The translations under genes were made by a program, and so were the position numbers. A stretch of 32,969 bases of DNA from assembly GCF_017104645.1 (NCBI RefSeq), contig NZ_JAAGPF010000055.1, positions 1 to 32,969 of the forward strand, read 5' to 3'. This document shows positions 1-7,543 of the stretch, piece by piece; the stretch's first letter is position 1, and every line of letters starts with the position of its first letter. The notes beneath the pieces are model-generated. The model saw only the letters and a list, made by a program, of their open reading frames with translations, did not search any database and was not told the origin of the DNA. The stretch is from Burkholderia sp. Ac-20379. Lineage in GTDB: Bacteria > Pseudomonadota > Gammaproteobacteria > Burkholderiales > Burkholderiaceae.

Positions 1-66
1 CAACGCAGGACGAGGGCGGGGCCGCGGCGCGCGGCCGCCCGGCTCGCCGGCAGCAGGAGAATCCGC

Positions 67-654
67 ATGAATTCATCGCGCGCAAGCGGCCGTCGCCGCT
101 TCGTGACCGCCGCGTTCGCGGCATTGGGCGTATCCGTGTCGCTGGCCGCGTGCGCCGCGGCGCCGACGTTTCCGTTCATCCCCAATCACCACACGTTCTC
201 GCGCGGCGATGTGCAGCGCGCGGTGGCGCGCAAGTTCCCGTATCAGCGGAACGTGTCGCAGATGTTCGACGTCTCGCTCGCCAATCCGGCGGTGGGCATG
301 CTGCCCGACCAGAACCGCATCGCCGTGCAGCTCGACGCGCATTTCACGAGCCCGTTCCTGCGCGAACCGGTCAGCGGAACGTTTACCGTTTCCGCACAAC
401 TTGCTTACGATCCGGCGAGCCTGTCGGTCGTGCTGCGCGCGCCGGCCGTCGACAGCGTCAACCTCGCGGGCAACGCGCAGATGTACGCGCCGCAGGTCGG
501 GCAGGCCGCCGGCCTGCTCGCCACGCAGTTGCTGACCAACTATCCGATCTACACGTTCAAGCCCGATCAACTTCAATTTGCCGGGGTGCACTACGAACCC
601 GGTACAATTACGATCCTTACAAACGGCATACGCGTCGAAATCGTCGAGAAATGA
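67..654 (+). CDS. DUF1439-type putative lipoprotein
   Basis: Encodes a 195-residue exported protein. The N-terminus has a run of Arg (residues 9-11), a hydrophobic stretch and a lipobox LAAC with the acceptor at Cys29, so it should be cut by signal peptidase II and anchored as a lipoprotein. The mature part is beta-rich and resembles the DUF1439 family (E. coli YceB-like), which has a lipid-binding-type fold but no settled function. The ATG is preceded by AGGAGA about 6 bases upstream, which supports the start. It lies 87 bp upstream of uppP on the same strand and may be cotranscribed with it. Seen directly: the signal peptide and lipobox. From family knowledge: the DUF1439 assignment, fairly likely but not checked by search. 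Confidence 0.8.
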   Translation: MNSSRASGRRRFVTAAFAALGVSVSLAACAAAPTFPFIPNHHTFSRGDVQRAVARKFPYQRNVSQMFDVSLANPAVGMLPDQNRIAVQLDAHFTSPFLREPVSGTFTVSAQLAYDPASLSVVLRAPAVDSVNLAGNAQMYAPQVGQAAGLLATQLLTNYPIYTFKPDQLQFAGVHYEPGTITILTNGIRVEIVEK

Positions 655-741
655 CGATTCCGCCCGCGCGGCCGGCCGGGCCGCGCGTGGTTGTGATTGG
701 GGGGCGGCCCGTTTCCTGCAACTCTGACGAACGGGCCCACG

Positions 742-1572
742 ATGGACTGGATACTGATCTGCAAGGCGCTGATACTCGGCGTCGTCGAAGGACTGACCGA
801 ATTTCTGCCGGTGTCGAGCACCGGCCATTTGATCGTCGCCGGCAGCTTTCTCAATTTCAATGCGGATCAGGCGAAGACGTTCGACGTCGTGATCCAGTTC
901 GGCGCGATCCTCGCCGTCTGCTGGGAATACCGCCGCCGGATCGGCACGGTCGTCGCGGGGCTGCCGTCGCGGCCCGAAGCGCGGCGTTTCGCGCTGAACG
1001 TGGTGATCGCCACGCTGCCCGCCATCGTGCTGGCGCTGATGTTCGAGAAGGCCATCAAGCGCGTGCTGTTCTCGCCGGTGCCGGTGGCGTTCGCGCTGGT
1101 GGCGGGAGGGGCGGTGATTCTCTGGGCCGAGGCGCGGCAGCGCGAGCGCCGCGAGCCGGCGCGCGTGATGTCGATCGACGCGCTCACGCCGCTCGACGCG
1201 CTGAAGGTGGGCCTCGCGCAATGCTGCGCGCTGATTCCGGGCGTGTCGCGTTCGGGTTCGACCATCATCGGCGGCATGCTGGCCGGCCTCGACCGGCGCG
1301 TCGCCACCGAGTTCTCGTTCTTCCTCGCGATTCCGATCATCTTCGGCGCCACGTTCTACGAGACAGTGAAGGATTGGCACGCGTTCTCGGTCGATTCGAT
1401 CGGGCTGTTCGCGATCGGCATGCTGGCCGCGTTCGTCAGCGCGTTCGCCTGCGTGCGCTGGCTGCTGCGCTATGTGGCCTCGCACGATTTCACGGCGTTC
1501 GCGTGGTACCGGATCGTGTTCGGGCTGCTGGTGTTGCTGGTGGGGTACAGCGGCTGGCTGAACTGGAGCTGA
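742..1572 (+). CDS. uppP: Undecaprenyl-diphosphatase UppP (BacA family)
   Basis: A 276-residue integral membrane enzyme that dephosphorylates undecaprenyl diphosphate to recycle the lipid carrier for peptidoglycan and other envelope polymers; overexpression of family members gives bacitracin resistance. The two family signatures are present: [14 protein letters not shown] near residues 16-29 and PGVSRSGST in the middle of the protein, with multiple hydrophobic helices. The reading frame is open further upstream (to 697), but the ATG at 742 gives the usual family length and the standard MDWI-type N-terminus. A strong bidirectional hairpin follows immediately, closing the transcription unit. 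No anomalies seen. Confidence 0.97.
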   Translation: MDWILICKALILGVVEGLTEFLPVSSTGHLIVAGSFLNFNADQAKTFDVVIQFGAILAVCWEYRRRIGTVVAGLPSRPEARRFALNVVIATLPAIVLALMFEKAIKRVLFSPVPVAFALVAGGAVILWAEARQRERREPARVMSIDALTPLDALKVGLAQCCALIPGVSRSGSTIIGGMLAGLDRRVATEFSFFLAIPIIFGATFYETVKDWHAFSVDSIGLFAIGMLAAFVSAFACVRWLLRYVASHDFTAFAWYRIVFGLLVLLVGYSGWLNWS

Positions 1573-1593
1573 GGCGGCCCGGCACGGCTCAAT

Positions 1594-1634
1594 GAAAAAC
1601 GGCAACGCGTCGAACGATGCGTTGCCGTTTTTTC
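1594..1634. terminator. Bidirectional intrinsic terminator between uppP and trmB
   Basis: Inverted repeat GAAAAACGGCAACGC / GCGTTGCCGTTTTTTC with a 10-base loop. The stem is flanked by A and T runs, so it can act for both uppP (plus strand) and trmB (minus strand), which converge here. Confidence 0.9.
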
Positions 1635-1672
1635 ATGCGGATTCGCTTCGGAATCCTCGCGATCGTGCCGCG

Positions 1673-2437
1673 TCAGCCGATGCGCTTGCGGAACACCAGA
1701 TCCCACACGCCGTGGCCGAGCCGCAGGCCGCGCCGCTCGAATTTCGTGATCGGGCGGTAGTCGGGGCGCGGCGCGTAGCCGTCGGCTGTGTTCTCGAGAT
1801 GCGGATCGGCACCCAGCACCTCGAGCATCTGTTCGGCGTAGTTCTGCCAATCGGTCGCGCAGTGAAGGTAGGCGCCCGGCTTCAGGCGCGACACCAGTTG
1901 CGCGACGAACGGCGGCTGGATCAGGCGGCGCTTGTGATGGCGCGCCTTGTGCCACGGATCGGGGAAGAAGATGTGCACGCCGTCGAGGCTGTCCGGCGCG
2001 AGCATGTTCTCCAGCACCTCGACTGCGTCGTGCTGGATGATGCGGATGTTCGTCAGATCCTGCTCGCCGATCAGCTTGAGCAGTGCGCCCACGCCCGGTT
2101 CGTGCACTTCGACGCCGAGGAAATCGTCGTCGCGGCGATGCGCGGCGATTTCCGCCGTCGATGCGCCCATGCCGAAGCCGATTTCGAGAATGCGCGGCGC
2201 GTCGCGCTTGAACACGGCGGGCCAGTCGGGCTGTTCGGGCGCGTACGGCACCACGTAGCGCGGGCCGAGATCGTCGAGCGCGCGGCGCTGGCCCGTCGAC
2301 ACGCGGCCGGCGCGCGTCACGAAGCTGCGGATGCGGCGCAGGTGCAGCGGATTGACGTCGTCGGACGGCGTATCGGGAGTGGCATCGTCGGGCGCGCCGT
2401 CTTGCGGCAGGCCGGGGTCGTCGGGAGTGTGGATCAT
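1673..2437 (-). CDS. trmB: tRNA (guanine-N7)-methyltransferase TrmB
   Basis: A 254-residue SAM-dependent enzyme that makes m7G46 in the variable loop of many tRNAs. The SAM-binding motif LEIGFGMG and the family signature [15 protein letters not shown] are both present, followed by the usual C-terminal substrate region ([16 protein letters not shown]). The frame remains open upstream to 2641, but that stretch contains a transcription terminator (2525-2552) and reads as low-complexity sequence. The ATG at 2437 (protein starting MIHTPDDPG) is therefore the likely start. It converges on uppP. Upstream begins a compositionally different region, so trmB marks the left backbone edge of accessory block A. 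Confidence 0.95.
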   Translation of the reverse strand: MIHTPDDPGLPQDGAPDDATPDTPSDDVNPLHLRRIRSFVTRAGRVSTGQRRALDDLGPRYVVPYAPEQPDWPAVFKRDAPRILEIGFGMGASTAEIAAHRRDDDFLGVEVHEPGVGALLKLIGEQDLTNIRIIQHDAVEVLENMLAPDSLDGVHIFFPDPWHKARHHKRRLIQPPFVAQLVSRLKPGAYLHCATDWQNYAEQMLEVLGADPHLENTADGYAPRPDYRPITKFERRGLRLGHGVWDLVFRKRIG

Positions 2438-2524
2438 CGTGGTCTGAATGGGCGAAGCGCGCCGGTGCGCAGCACCGTGGCGCCGCGCGATCGGCCGGGC
2501 GGGGCGTGGCCCGGGTGCCGGTAC

Positions 2525-2552
2525 GAAAAAGCCGCCTTCGTTGAGGCGGCTT
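2525..2552 (-). terminator. Intrinsic terminator upstream of trmB, minus strand
   Basis: Perfect 9-bp stem (2529-2537 with 2544-2552, AAGCCGCCT/AGGCGGCTT) and 6-base loop, followed on the minus strand by five T residues. It would stop minus-strand transcription coming from the right, yet no minus-strand gene now lies upstream. It may be the orphaned terminator of a gene displaced by block A, or an attenuator in the trmB leader. Confidence 0.7.
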
Positions 2553-2917
2553 CGCGCGAGGTTCGGGCCGAAGCTGGGCGCCGAGATTGCGATATCGGGA
2601 AAATTCGGAGCAGGAGAAGGAAGCAGCAAGCACCTTCCCAACGCCTTGAAATATAAAGAGGTTGCTTCGATTCTCTACCGAGAAAACCGCGTGATTATCG
2701 TCTTGTACGGACGATTTTTCAAGATTTGATTGTTCGGGCGGCCTGTCGAGTGCCGTCGGCCACGCATCGACGTGCCTCGCATGTCAGGCACGCAGCCCCA
2801 TCGACGAGAACCCCGGCTCGCTATCTCGCAAGTGCAGCGCATTTCCGCTGAAGATGCTTCGATTGGTCGCGATTTGATAGGGATATTCTGAAATTTGGCC
2901 GAGCATCGACGTTTGTT

Positions 2918-2947
2918 TTGACCCGCATCTTTTCCCTGAACTAGTCT
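2918..2947 (+). promoter_or_regulatory. Candidate sigma-70 promoter for the six-gene operon
   Basis: TTGACC (2918-2923), an 18-bp spacer and TAGTCT (2942-2947) lie 62 bases upstream of the first start codon at 3009. The -35 is good and the -10 is weak. Assigned by inspection only. Confidence 0.4.
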
Positions 2948-3008
2948 CGCAAAACGGCTTCACGGCCAATTCAGGCTGCGGTTTTCATGACGAACGCTGG
3001 GGGAAGGA

Positions 3009-3947
3009 GTGAGTACATCAACGCAAGTTCGGACGAGGGGCAACCGGCAGGCGCGTCTCGCCGCCGTGACAACTGCGGCATTGTTCCTGGTGGTGTGTCT
3101 CAGTTGGGGAACCACCTGGCTCGCCATCAAGATTGCGGTGGAAAGCGTGCCGCCGCTCACCGCAGCCGGGTTGCGTTTTCTGATCGCATTTCCGCTCTTC
3201 CTGCTCTTTGCGCGCTTGCGCCGTGAGCCGATTTTCTTTCCGCGCCGGCACCTGGCCTTCGCCGTGTTCGTGACGCTCGGCTACTTCAGTGTGCCGTACT
3301 ACCTGCTGAACTACGGCGAACAATACGTCGCGTCGGGTCTGACGGCACTGCTGTTCAGCGCCATGCCGGTATTCATCCTGATCTTCTCGGCGCTGTTTCT
3401 GAAAGAGCGCATCTACGCATCGCAGGTCGTGGGTATCGCGATCGGCTTCGGCAGCCTGTTCATGATCATCCGATCCCAGGGGCTGCACCTCGACTACTCG
3501 GAGTTGTTCGGCGTGCTGGCGATTCTGCTCGCGGCGATCCTGCACGCGCTCAGCTACGTGATCACCAAGAAGCGTGGCGCGGACATCGGCGTCATCACTT
3601 TCAATGCGCTGCCTATCGGAATTGCCGGCCTTGGCCTGTTCGTCGCGGGGCTGCTGATGGAACATCCTGACCTCTCCGTCGCAACCGGCCGATCCTGGGC
3701 TGCGCTGACCTACCTTGGCCTGGTGGCGTCGGTGGGCGGATTCATCGTCTATTTCTTTCTGCTCAAGCGACTGAGCCCCGTCGTGCTGTCGTTTGTCTTC
3801 ATCATTTTCCCGGTGTTCGCCGTGATGATTGGCGCTTGGTATGAAGGCGTGGCCCTCTCTCGGGAGTTGATCGGATTTTCCGCGCTTCTGCTGTTCGGCT
3901 TCGCCATTACCAAGCTTCCCGTCGAACGGCTGTTGGGCCGGAGGTGA
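3009..3947 (+). CDS. EamA/DMT-family amino-acid-type exporter
   Basis: A 312-residue membrane protein of the drug/metabolite transporter superfamily. Two EamA repeats of about five helices each are recognisable, including SWGTTWLAIKIAV near the N-terminus and the paired LLFSAMPVFILIFSALFLKE segment typical of the family. E. coli EamA (YdeD) exports cysteine and O-acetylserine and RhtA exports threonine and homoserine, so a family member heading an operon of cysteine-type enzymes is a plausible exporter of the product or of O-acetylserine. The assigned start is GTG at 3009, with GGGAAGGAG unusually close to it; a start a few codons downstream is possible. The next gene begins 1 bp after the stop, so they are almost certainly cotranscribed. 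The substrate is inferred from neighbours only. Confidence 0.85.
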   Translation: MSTSTQVRTRGNRQARLAAVTTAALFLVVCLSWGTTWLAIKIAVESVPPLTAAGLRFLIAFPLFLLFARLRREPIFFPRRHLAFAVFVTLGYFSVPYYLLNYGEQYVASGLTALLFSAMPVFILIFSALFLKERIYASQVVGIAIGFGSLFMIIRSQGLHLDYSELFGVLAILLAAILHALSYVITKKRGADIGVITFNALPIGIAGLGLFVAGLLMEHPDLSVATGRSWAALTYLGLVASVGGFIVYFFLLKRLSPVVLSFVFIIFPVFAVMIGAWYEGVALSRELIGFSALLLFGFAITKLPVERLLGRR

Positions 3948-3948
3948 C

Positions 3949-4434
3949 ATGCACGCGAACGTGTTGACGCGAGGTGCACTCGGGGCAATTTACAGGCATG
4001 CCCGCGACACCTATCCAAAGGAATGCTGCGGATTCGTTCTCGCCGATGCGAGCGTGAAAGAGGGCACGAATATTCAGGACGAACTGCATGCGGCAGACCC
4101 TCGCCGATATCAACGCTCGGCCGCCAACGGGTACACCTTCTCCGTGGCAGATACCGTTTTCCTGCATGGCAGCTTCAAGACGCCGAATCCGGTTTCCGTG
4201 CTTTACCACTCCCACCCGGACGTCGGCGCGTATTTCAGTCGCGAGGACATCGACAAGGCGTTGTATGCGGGCGAGCCGGTGTTGCCTGTCGACTACTTGG
4301 TTGTGGACGTGGCGGCAGGCATCGTGCGCGGCGCCAAGTTGTTCGCTTGGTGTAACGGCCGCTTCGAATGCAGGCGAGAGTTCGGGCCGTCCGGCGCGGA
4401 CTCGTCAGGCATTTGGCATGGAGGTGAAGCGTGA
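3949..4434 (+). CDS. JAMM/MPN+ metalloprotease (Mec/QbsD-like)
   Basis: A 161-residue zinc-dependent isopeptidase/peptidase of the JAB1/MPN/Mov34 family. The complete JAMM motif is present: Glu25 (PKECCGF), then His87-Ser-His89, seven residues, Ser97, two residues, Asp100. Known bacterial members act on small ubiquitin-like sulfur carriers: Mec of Mycobacterium tuberculosis releases cysteine from the CysO-Cys adduct, and QbsD of Pseudomonas trims the carrier QbsE to expose its C-terminal Gly-Gly. The next gene encodes a carrier domain fused to its E1-like activator, with a Gly-Gly at the domain boundary, so this protease could either cut that junction, release the amino acid product from the carrier, or both. 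Its stop overlaps the next start (GTGA), indicating translational coupling. Confidence 0.9.
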   Translation: MHANVLTRGALGAIYRHARDTYPKECCGFVLADASVKEGTNIQDELHAADPRRYQRSAANGYTFSVADTVFLHGSFKTPNPVSVLYHSHPDVGAYFSREDIDKALYAGEPVLPVDYLVVDVAAGIVRGAKLFAWCNGRFECRREFGPSGADSSGIWHGGEA

Positions 4435-5849
4435 AAACAGTGATTTTTCCTGAAGTGCTGGTTCGGGCCGCCAAACTGGGCGGCACGCGCTTGGAGGGGG
4501 GAGGTTCCACGGTTGGCGAGCTTTTGGCGGGACTTGCCGGGCAGCACCCGTCCTTGCATGTTCAGCTGTATTACGGAAACGGCCATTTCAAAGAGCACTT
4601 CTTGCTGACCCGCAGGGGCAAACTGGTCAATCTGATCGAGACGCTTGCCGATGGAGACGAGATTGAAGTCATGCTCGCGACGTCGGGCGGATCTGGTGTC
4701 GAGGCGTTGAGCAATGAAGAGGTGCAGCGCTACGTCCGCCACATTACGTTACCGGGTGTCGGACGGGCTGGTCAGGAGCGCTTGAAGCAGGCCAGGGTAC
4801 TCATCATCGGTACCGGAGGTTTGGGTTCGCCTGCTTGCCTCTACTTGGCGGCAGCGGGTGTCGGCACGATCGGGTTGGTCGATTTCGACGTGGTCGAGCC
4901 GAGCAATCTTCAGCGTCAGATTGCGCATGGCTACAGTACCGTTGGCATGCCGAAAGTGGATTCGGCGCAACGCCGGATGGAGGATCTGAATCCCCACATC
5001 GAAGTTGTTGTGCACCGTTGCGCCATCGATGCGGACAATGCTTTGGAGTTGATTCGGGGCTACGACCTGATTGTGGATGGCACCGACAATTTTGCCACGC
5101 GCTATCTGGTCAACGCGGTTTGCGCCAAGCTCCGAAAGCCACTTGTCTTCGGCGCGATCTACCGCTTCGAGGGGCAGGTCAGTGTTTTCAATCTGGAGGG
5201 CGGCCCATGCTACCAATGCCTCTTCCAAAACAATCCCCCGCCGGAGCTGGCGCCGAGCTGTAACGCAGGAGGCGTCATTGGCGTGTTGCCGGGCGTGATC
5301 GGTGTGCTCCAGGCGACCGAAGCCGTGAAAGCCATTCTCGGGGTAGGCAAGTCCCTGGCCGGGCGACTCCTCCGGTTCGACGCGCTGCACATGAGTTTCA
5401 ACGAGGTGACGTTCGATCGACGCATCGATTGTCCTGCCTGCGGCGAAACCGTCGGGCATGACCTTCGGTCTTGGTCCGAAGGGCTGCTATGTCAGGCGAG
5501 TGCGTCATCGTCGCAGCGGCTGGACGAGGTTCGGTATATCGACCCGATGGGCCTTCAGCAGTTGATGAGGTCGGGTCACGACACCTACACCCTTCTCGAT
5601 GTGCGAGACCCGGGCGAACTCGAAGTATGCCGACTGCCAGGGATCCTCCACGTACCGTTGACCGAGCTTGCCGATCGTTTCTCCGACCTGGACTCCGGCA
5701 GGCAGTACATCCTCGTGTGCTATGCCGGAACGCGGGCCGAACGTGCGGCGCTGCAACTCATCGAGGCAGGGTTCTCCAACGTTCAAGTGCTCGATGGGGG
5801 GATGAAGCGGTGGGCGAAGGAGATCGAGCACGACATGCCGATGTACTGA
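4431..5849 (+). CDS. ThiS/MoaD-like sulfur carrier fused to MoeB/ThiF E1-like enzyme and rhodanese domain
   Basis: A 472-residue three-domain protein. Residues 1-87 form a beta-grasp sulfur-carrier domain of CysO/MoaD/ThiS type, ending in Gly86-Gly87. Residues ~90-340 are a MoeB/MoeZ-type adenylating domain with the nucleotide motif GTGGLGS (127-133), DFDVVEPSNLQRQ (151-163), zinc ligand pairs Cys260/Cys263 and Cys334/Cys337, and Cys277 in the position of the sulfur-transfer Cys (PSCNAGG). Residues ~365-472 are a rhodanese domain with active-site loop CYAGTR (Cys430). In known systems the E1 adenylates the carrier's C-terminal Gly and the rhodanese supplies persulfide sulfur to form a thiocarboxylate. 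Here the carrier's Gly-Gly is internal, so activation would require proteolysis after residue 87 (the adjacent JAMM protein is the obvious candidate) or a separate free carrier. GTG start overlapping the previous stop. The domain calls are firm; the in vivo processing is inference. Confidence 0.93.
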   Translation: MKTVIFPEVLVRAAKLGGTRLEGGGSTVGELLAGLAGQHPSLHVQLYYGNGHFKEHFLLTRRGKLVNLIETLADGDEIEVMLATSGGSGVEALSNEEVQRYVRHITLPGVGRAGQERLKQARVLIIGTGGLGSPACLYLAAAGVGTIGLVDFDVVEPSNLQRQIAHGYSTVGMPKVDSAQRRMEDLNPHIEVVVHRCAIDADNALELIRGYDLIVDGTDNFATRYLVNAVCAKLRKPLVFGAIYRFEGQVSVFNLEGGPCYQCLFQNNPPPELAPSCNAGGVIGVLPGVIGVLQATEAVKAILGVGKSLAGRLLRFDALHMSFNEVTFDRRIDCPACGETVGHDLRSWSEGLLCQASASSSQRLDEVRYIDPMGLQQLMRSGHDTYTLLDVRDPGELEVCRLPGILHVPLTELADRFSDLDSGRQYILVCYAGTRAERAALQLIEAGFSNVQVLDGGMKRWAKEIEHDMPMY

Positions 5850-5868
5850 ACTCCAGGCAGGTGACGTC

Positions 5869-6786
5869 ATGATCCACGATTCGCTGCTCGATTTGATCGG
5901 TAGGACACCCATTGTGCGGCTTGGCAAGCTATCTGCTCGGCTGGGCGTGAGCGTATTCGCCAAACTTGAGTCCTTCAATCCTGGTGGGAGCCACAAGGCA
6001 CGCATCGCGCTCGGAATGATCCTCGATGCTGAACGCAAAGGGATCCTGGTGCGGGGAACAGGCCAGACCATTCTCGAGCCAAGCGGGGGAAACACGGGGT
6101 TGGGGCTGGCCATTGCGGGGAACATCCTGGGGTATCACGTGACCTTGGTGATCCCCGATAACTACAGCGCGGAGAAACGGCGGTTGCTGGAGTTGTACGG
6201 GGCTCGGGTCATGCTGTCGGACAGCCGCACCGGAAACAATTCGCATGGCGAATTGGCTTTCAAGTTGCTGCTGGAAAATCCGCAGTTCGTGATGCTCAAC
6301 CAGCAGCGCAATCCGGCCAATCCACAAGCACATCGCGAAGCCACGGCTGTGGAAATCCTGAGCGATTTCTCGGGACAGCCTCGGCCGGATTTTTTCTTTG
6401 CCGGCATTGGGACGGGTGGGCACCTCACGGGTGTCGGGGAGGTGCTGAAAGCACACTGGCCAGACCTCGTCGTCTACGGTGTGCAGCCCGAGCAGTGCGA
6501 CTTGCTCAATAACCAGCACGCGCAGCACGAGATTCAGGGGCTTTCGATCGGTATCGTGCCCGAGGTCTGCAACCTCGATATCGTTACCGGCATGGTCGGA
6601 GTGTCGAAGTTCGCCTGCTTGTCGATGATACGAGAGGTTCTGCGAAGCGACTCTGTGAGCCTGGGCTTGTCGTCCGCTGCAAATCTGGTTGCGGTGCAAA
6701 CCATGGCTTCGGACATGCCGCCGGGCGCTCGCGTACTGACGATGATTTACGACGGTGTCGAGTCGTACATGGATGCATTCCAATGA
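5869..6786 (+). CDS. Cysteine-synthase-family PLP enzyme, variant active site
   Basis: A 305-residue fold-type II PLP enzyme of the CysK/CysM/CBS family. The PLP lysine is Lys43 in NPGGSHKAR, where ordinary cysteine synthases read S-V-K-D-R. The PLP-phosphate loop GTGGHLTG (181-188) and a C-terminal GLSSAANL motif are present. The substrate-carboxylate loop is EPSGGNTG (70-77) instead of the canonical EPTSGNTG, changing two residues that contact the amino-acid substrate. The enzyme should replace the beta-substituent of an activated serine, probably the O-acetylserine made by the next gene product, with a sulfur nucleophile. By analogy with M. tuberculosis CysM the donor may be a carrier-protein thiocarboxylate rather than sulfide. 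The altered loop leaves room for a different amino-acid substrate or nucleophile. It lies 19 bp after the carrier-E1 gene and 16 bp before the acetyltransferase gene. Confidence 0.88.
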   Translation: MIHDSLLDLIGRTPIVRLGKLSARLGVSVFAKLESFNPGGSHKARIALGMILDAERKGILVRGTGQTILEPSGGNTGLGLAIAGNILGYHVTLVIPDNYSAEKRRLLELYGARVMLSDSRTGNNSHGELAFKLLLENPQFVMLNQQRNPANPQAHREATAVEILSDFSGQPRPDFFFAGIGTGGHLTGVGEVLKAHWPDLVVYGVQPEQCDLLNNQHAQHEIQGLSIGIVPEVCNLDIVTGMVGVSKFACLSMIREVLRSDSVSLGLSSAANLVAVQTMASDMPPGARVLTMIYDGVESYMDAFQ

Positions 6787-6802
6787 AATGGGAGAGCAGA
6801 GC

Positions 6803-7543
6803 ATGGTCAAGGTGAGATCGCATGTGATGGACAGCCTCGTGGGCAATCTGATGCGAGCGGCATTGATGGAATGCTGCCCGCCCCTGGTGGTGGAGCGGAT
6901 CGCTGCCGACTTGATGTTCGAGACGGTCATGCATCAGTGCGACGAGGATTTGCAGGCGTTCGCCAGCAAGGATCCTGCCGCGCGTGGCAGGACATCGGAC
7001 ATTGCGTTTGGCTACAGTTCGTTCAAGGCGGTACTGCACTATCGGCTGGCCCACGCGCTTTTTTTGCGATGTACATCGGAAGGCGACCCAGGACGAACCC
7101 TCGAGGCAGTGGCGCAACTGGTCGCTTCGCGTGGAAAGCTGCTGTCAGGCGCGGAAATCCATCCTCGATGCACGATTGGCAGGCGTTTCATTCTGGATCA
7201 TGGGCAGGGAACGGTTATTGGTGAAACCGCCGAAATCGGCGACGACTGCTACATCCTGGGAGGCGTGGTGTTGGGCGCGACAGGCATATCTGCGAATCCC
7301 TCGGGCAAGCGGCATCCAACCATAGGCAACCGCGTGCAGATCGGTGCTTTCACGCGTGTACTCGGCGACATTGAAATTGGCGACGACGTTTTTGTCGGCT
7401 CGCATTGCGTCATCAAGGACGATATTCCGGCCGGTTCGGCCGTCACGCTGCGCTCCGAGTTGCAGATCGTTCGGCGTCGCGCGGTTCACCGGCGCCAGCC
7501 CACGGCTGCGTCGTCCAATAATCAACCTATCGAGGCATCATGA
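6803..7543 (+). CDS. CysE-like serine O-acetyltransferase
   Basis: A 246-residue left-handed beta-helix acetyltransferase. An alpha-helical N-terminal part is followed by hexapeptide repeats from about residue 115 (AEIHPRCTIGRRFILDHGQGT), with the catalytic-type His133 in LDHGQG as in CysE. This predicts acetyl-CoA-dependent O-acetylation of serine, the activated substrate for the preceding PLP enzyme. The ATG at 6803 has GGGAG about 8 bases upstream; the frame is open 16 codons further, but that part overlaps the previous gene. The C-terminal tail after the hexapeptide region is Arg-rich and lacks the clear Ile C-terminus that CysE uses to bind cysteine synthase. A dedicated acetyltransferase here makes the operon independent of the housekeeping CysE and possibly of its feedback control (inference). 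Confidence 0.88.
   Translation: MVKVRSHVMDSLVGNLMRAALMECCPPLVVERIAADLMFETVMHQCDEDLQAFASKDPAARGRTSDIAFGYSSFKAVLHYRLAHALFLRCTSEGDPGRTLEAVAQLVASRGKLLSGAEIHPRCTIGRRFILDHGQGTVIGETAEIGDDCYILGGVVLGATGISANPSGKRHPTIGNRVQIGAFTRVLGDIEIGDDVFVGSHCVIKDDIPAGSAVTLRSELQIVRRRAVHRRQPTAASSNNQPIEAS

Larger units (their letters stand above)
2438..3008. other. Gene-free junction between backbone and accessory block A
   Basis: No convincing gene. The first ~200 bases are GC-rich backbone-like sequence containing a minus-strand terminator (2525-2552). From about 2640 the base composition drops markedly (AT-rich stretches at 2645-2735 and 2860-2950). Small hairpins are visible: 2697-2702/2710-2715 followed by a short T run, and CGTGCCT/AGGCACG at 2771-2777/2786-2792. 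A candidate promoter for the following operon lies at 2918-2947. No direct repeat of the tRNA-Gly gene or other obvious attachment site was found at this left boundary, so the mode of insertion of block A is not apparent. Confidence 0.6.

Noticed and set aside
73-1605. Long minus-strand frame (510 codons) opposite the lipoprotein and uppP
   Set aside because: Arg/His/Asp-rich translation typical of the antisense of GC-rich genes, with no recognisable domain; the plus strand carries clear family motifs.
2438-3008. Second copy of the tRNA-Gly 3' end that would make block A a tRNA island
   Set aside because: Searched by eye for the tRNA 3' end sequence near the left boundary and found none; block A and element B look like separate acquisitions.
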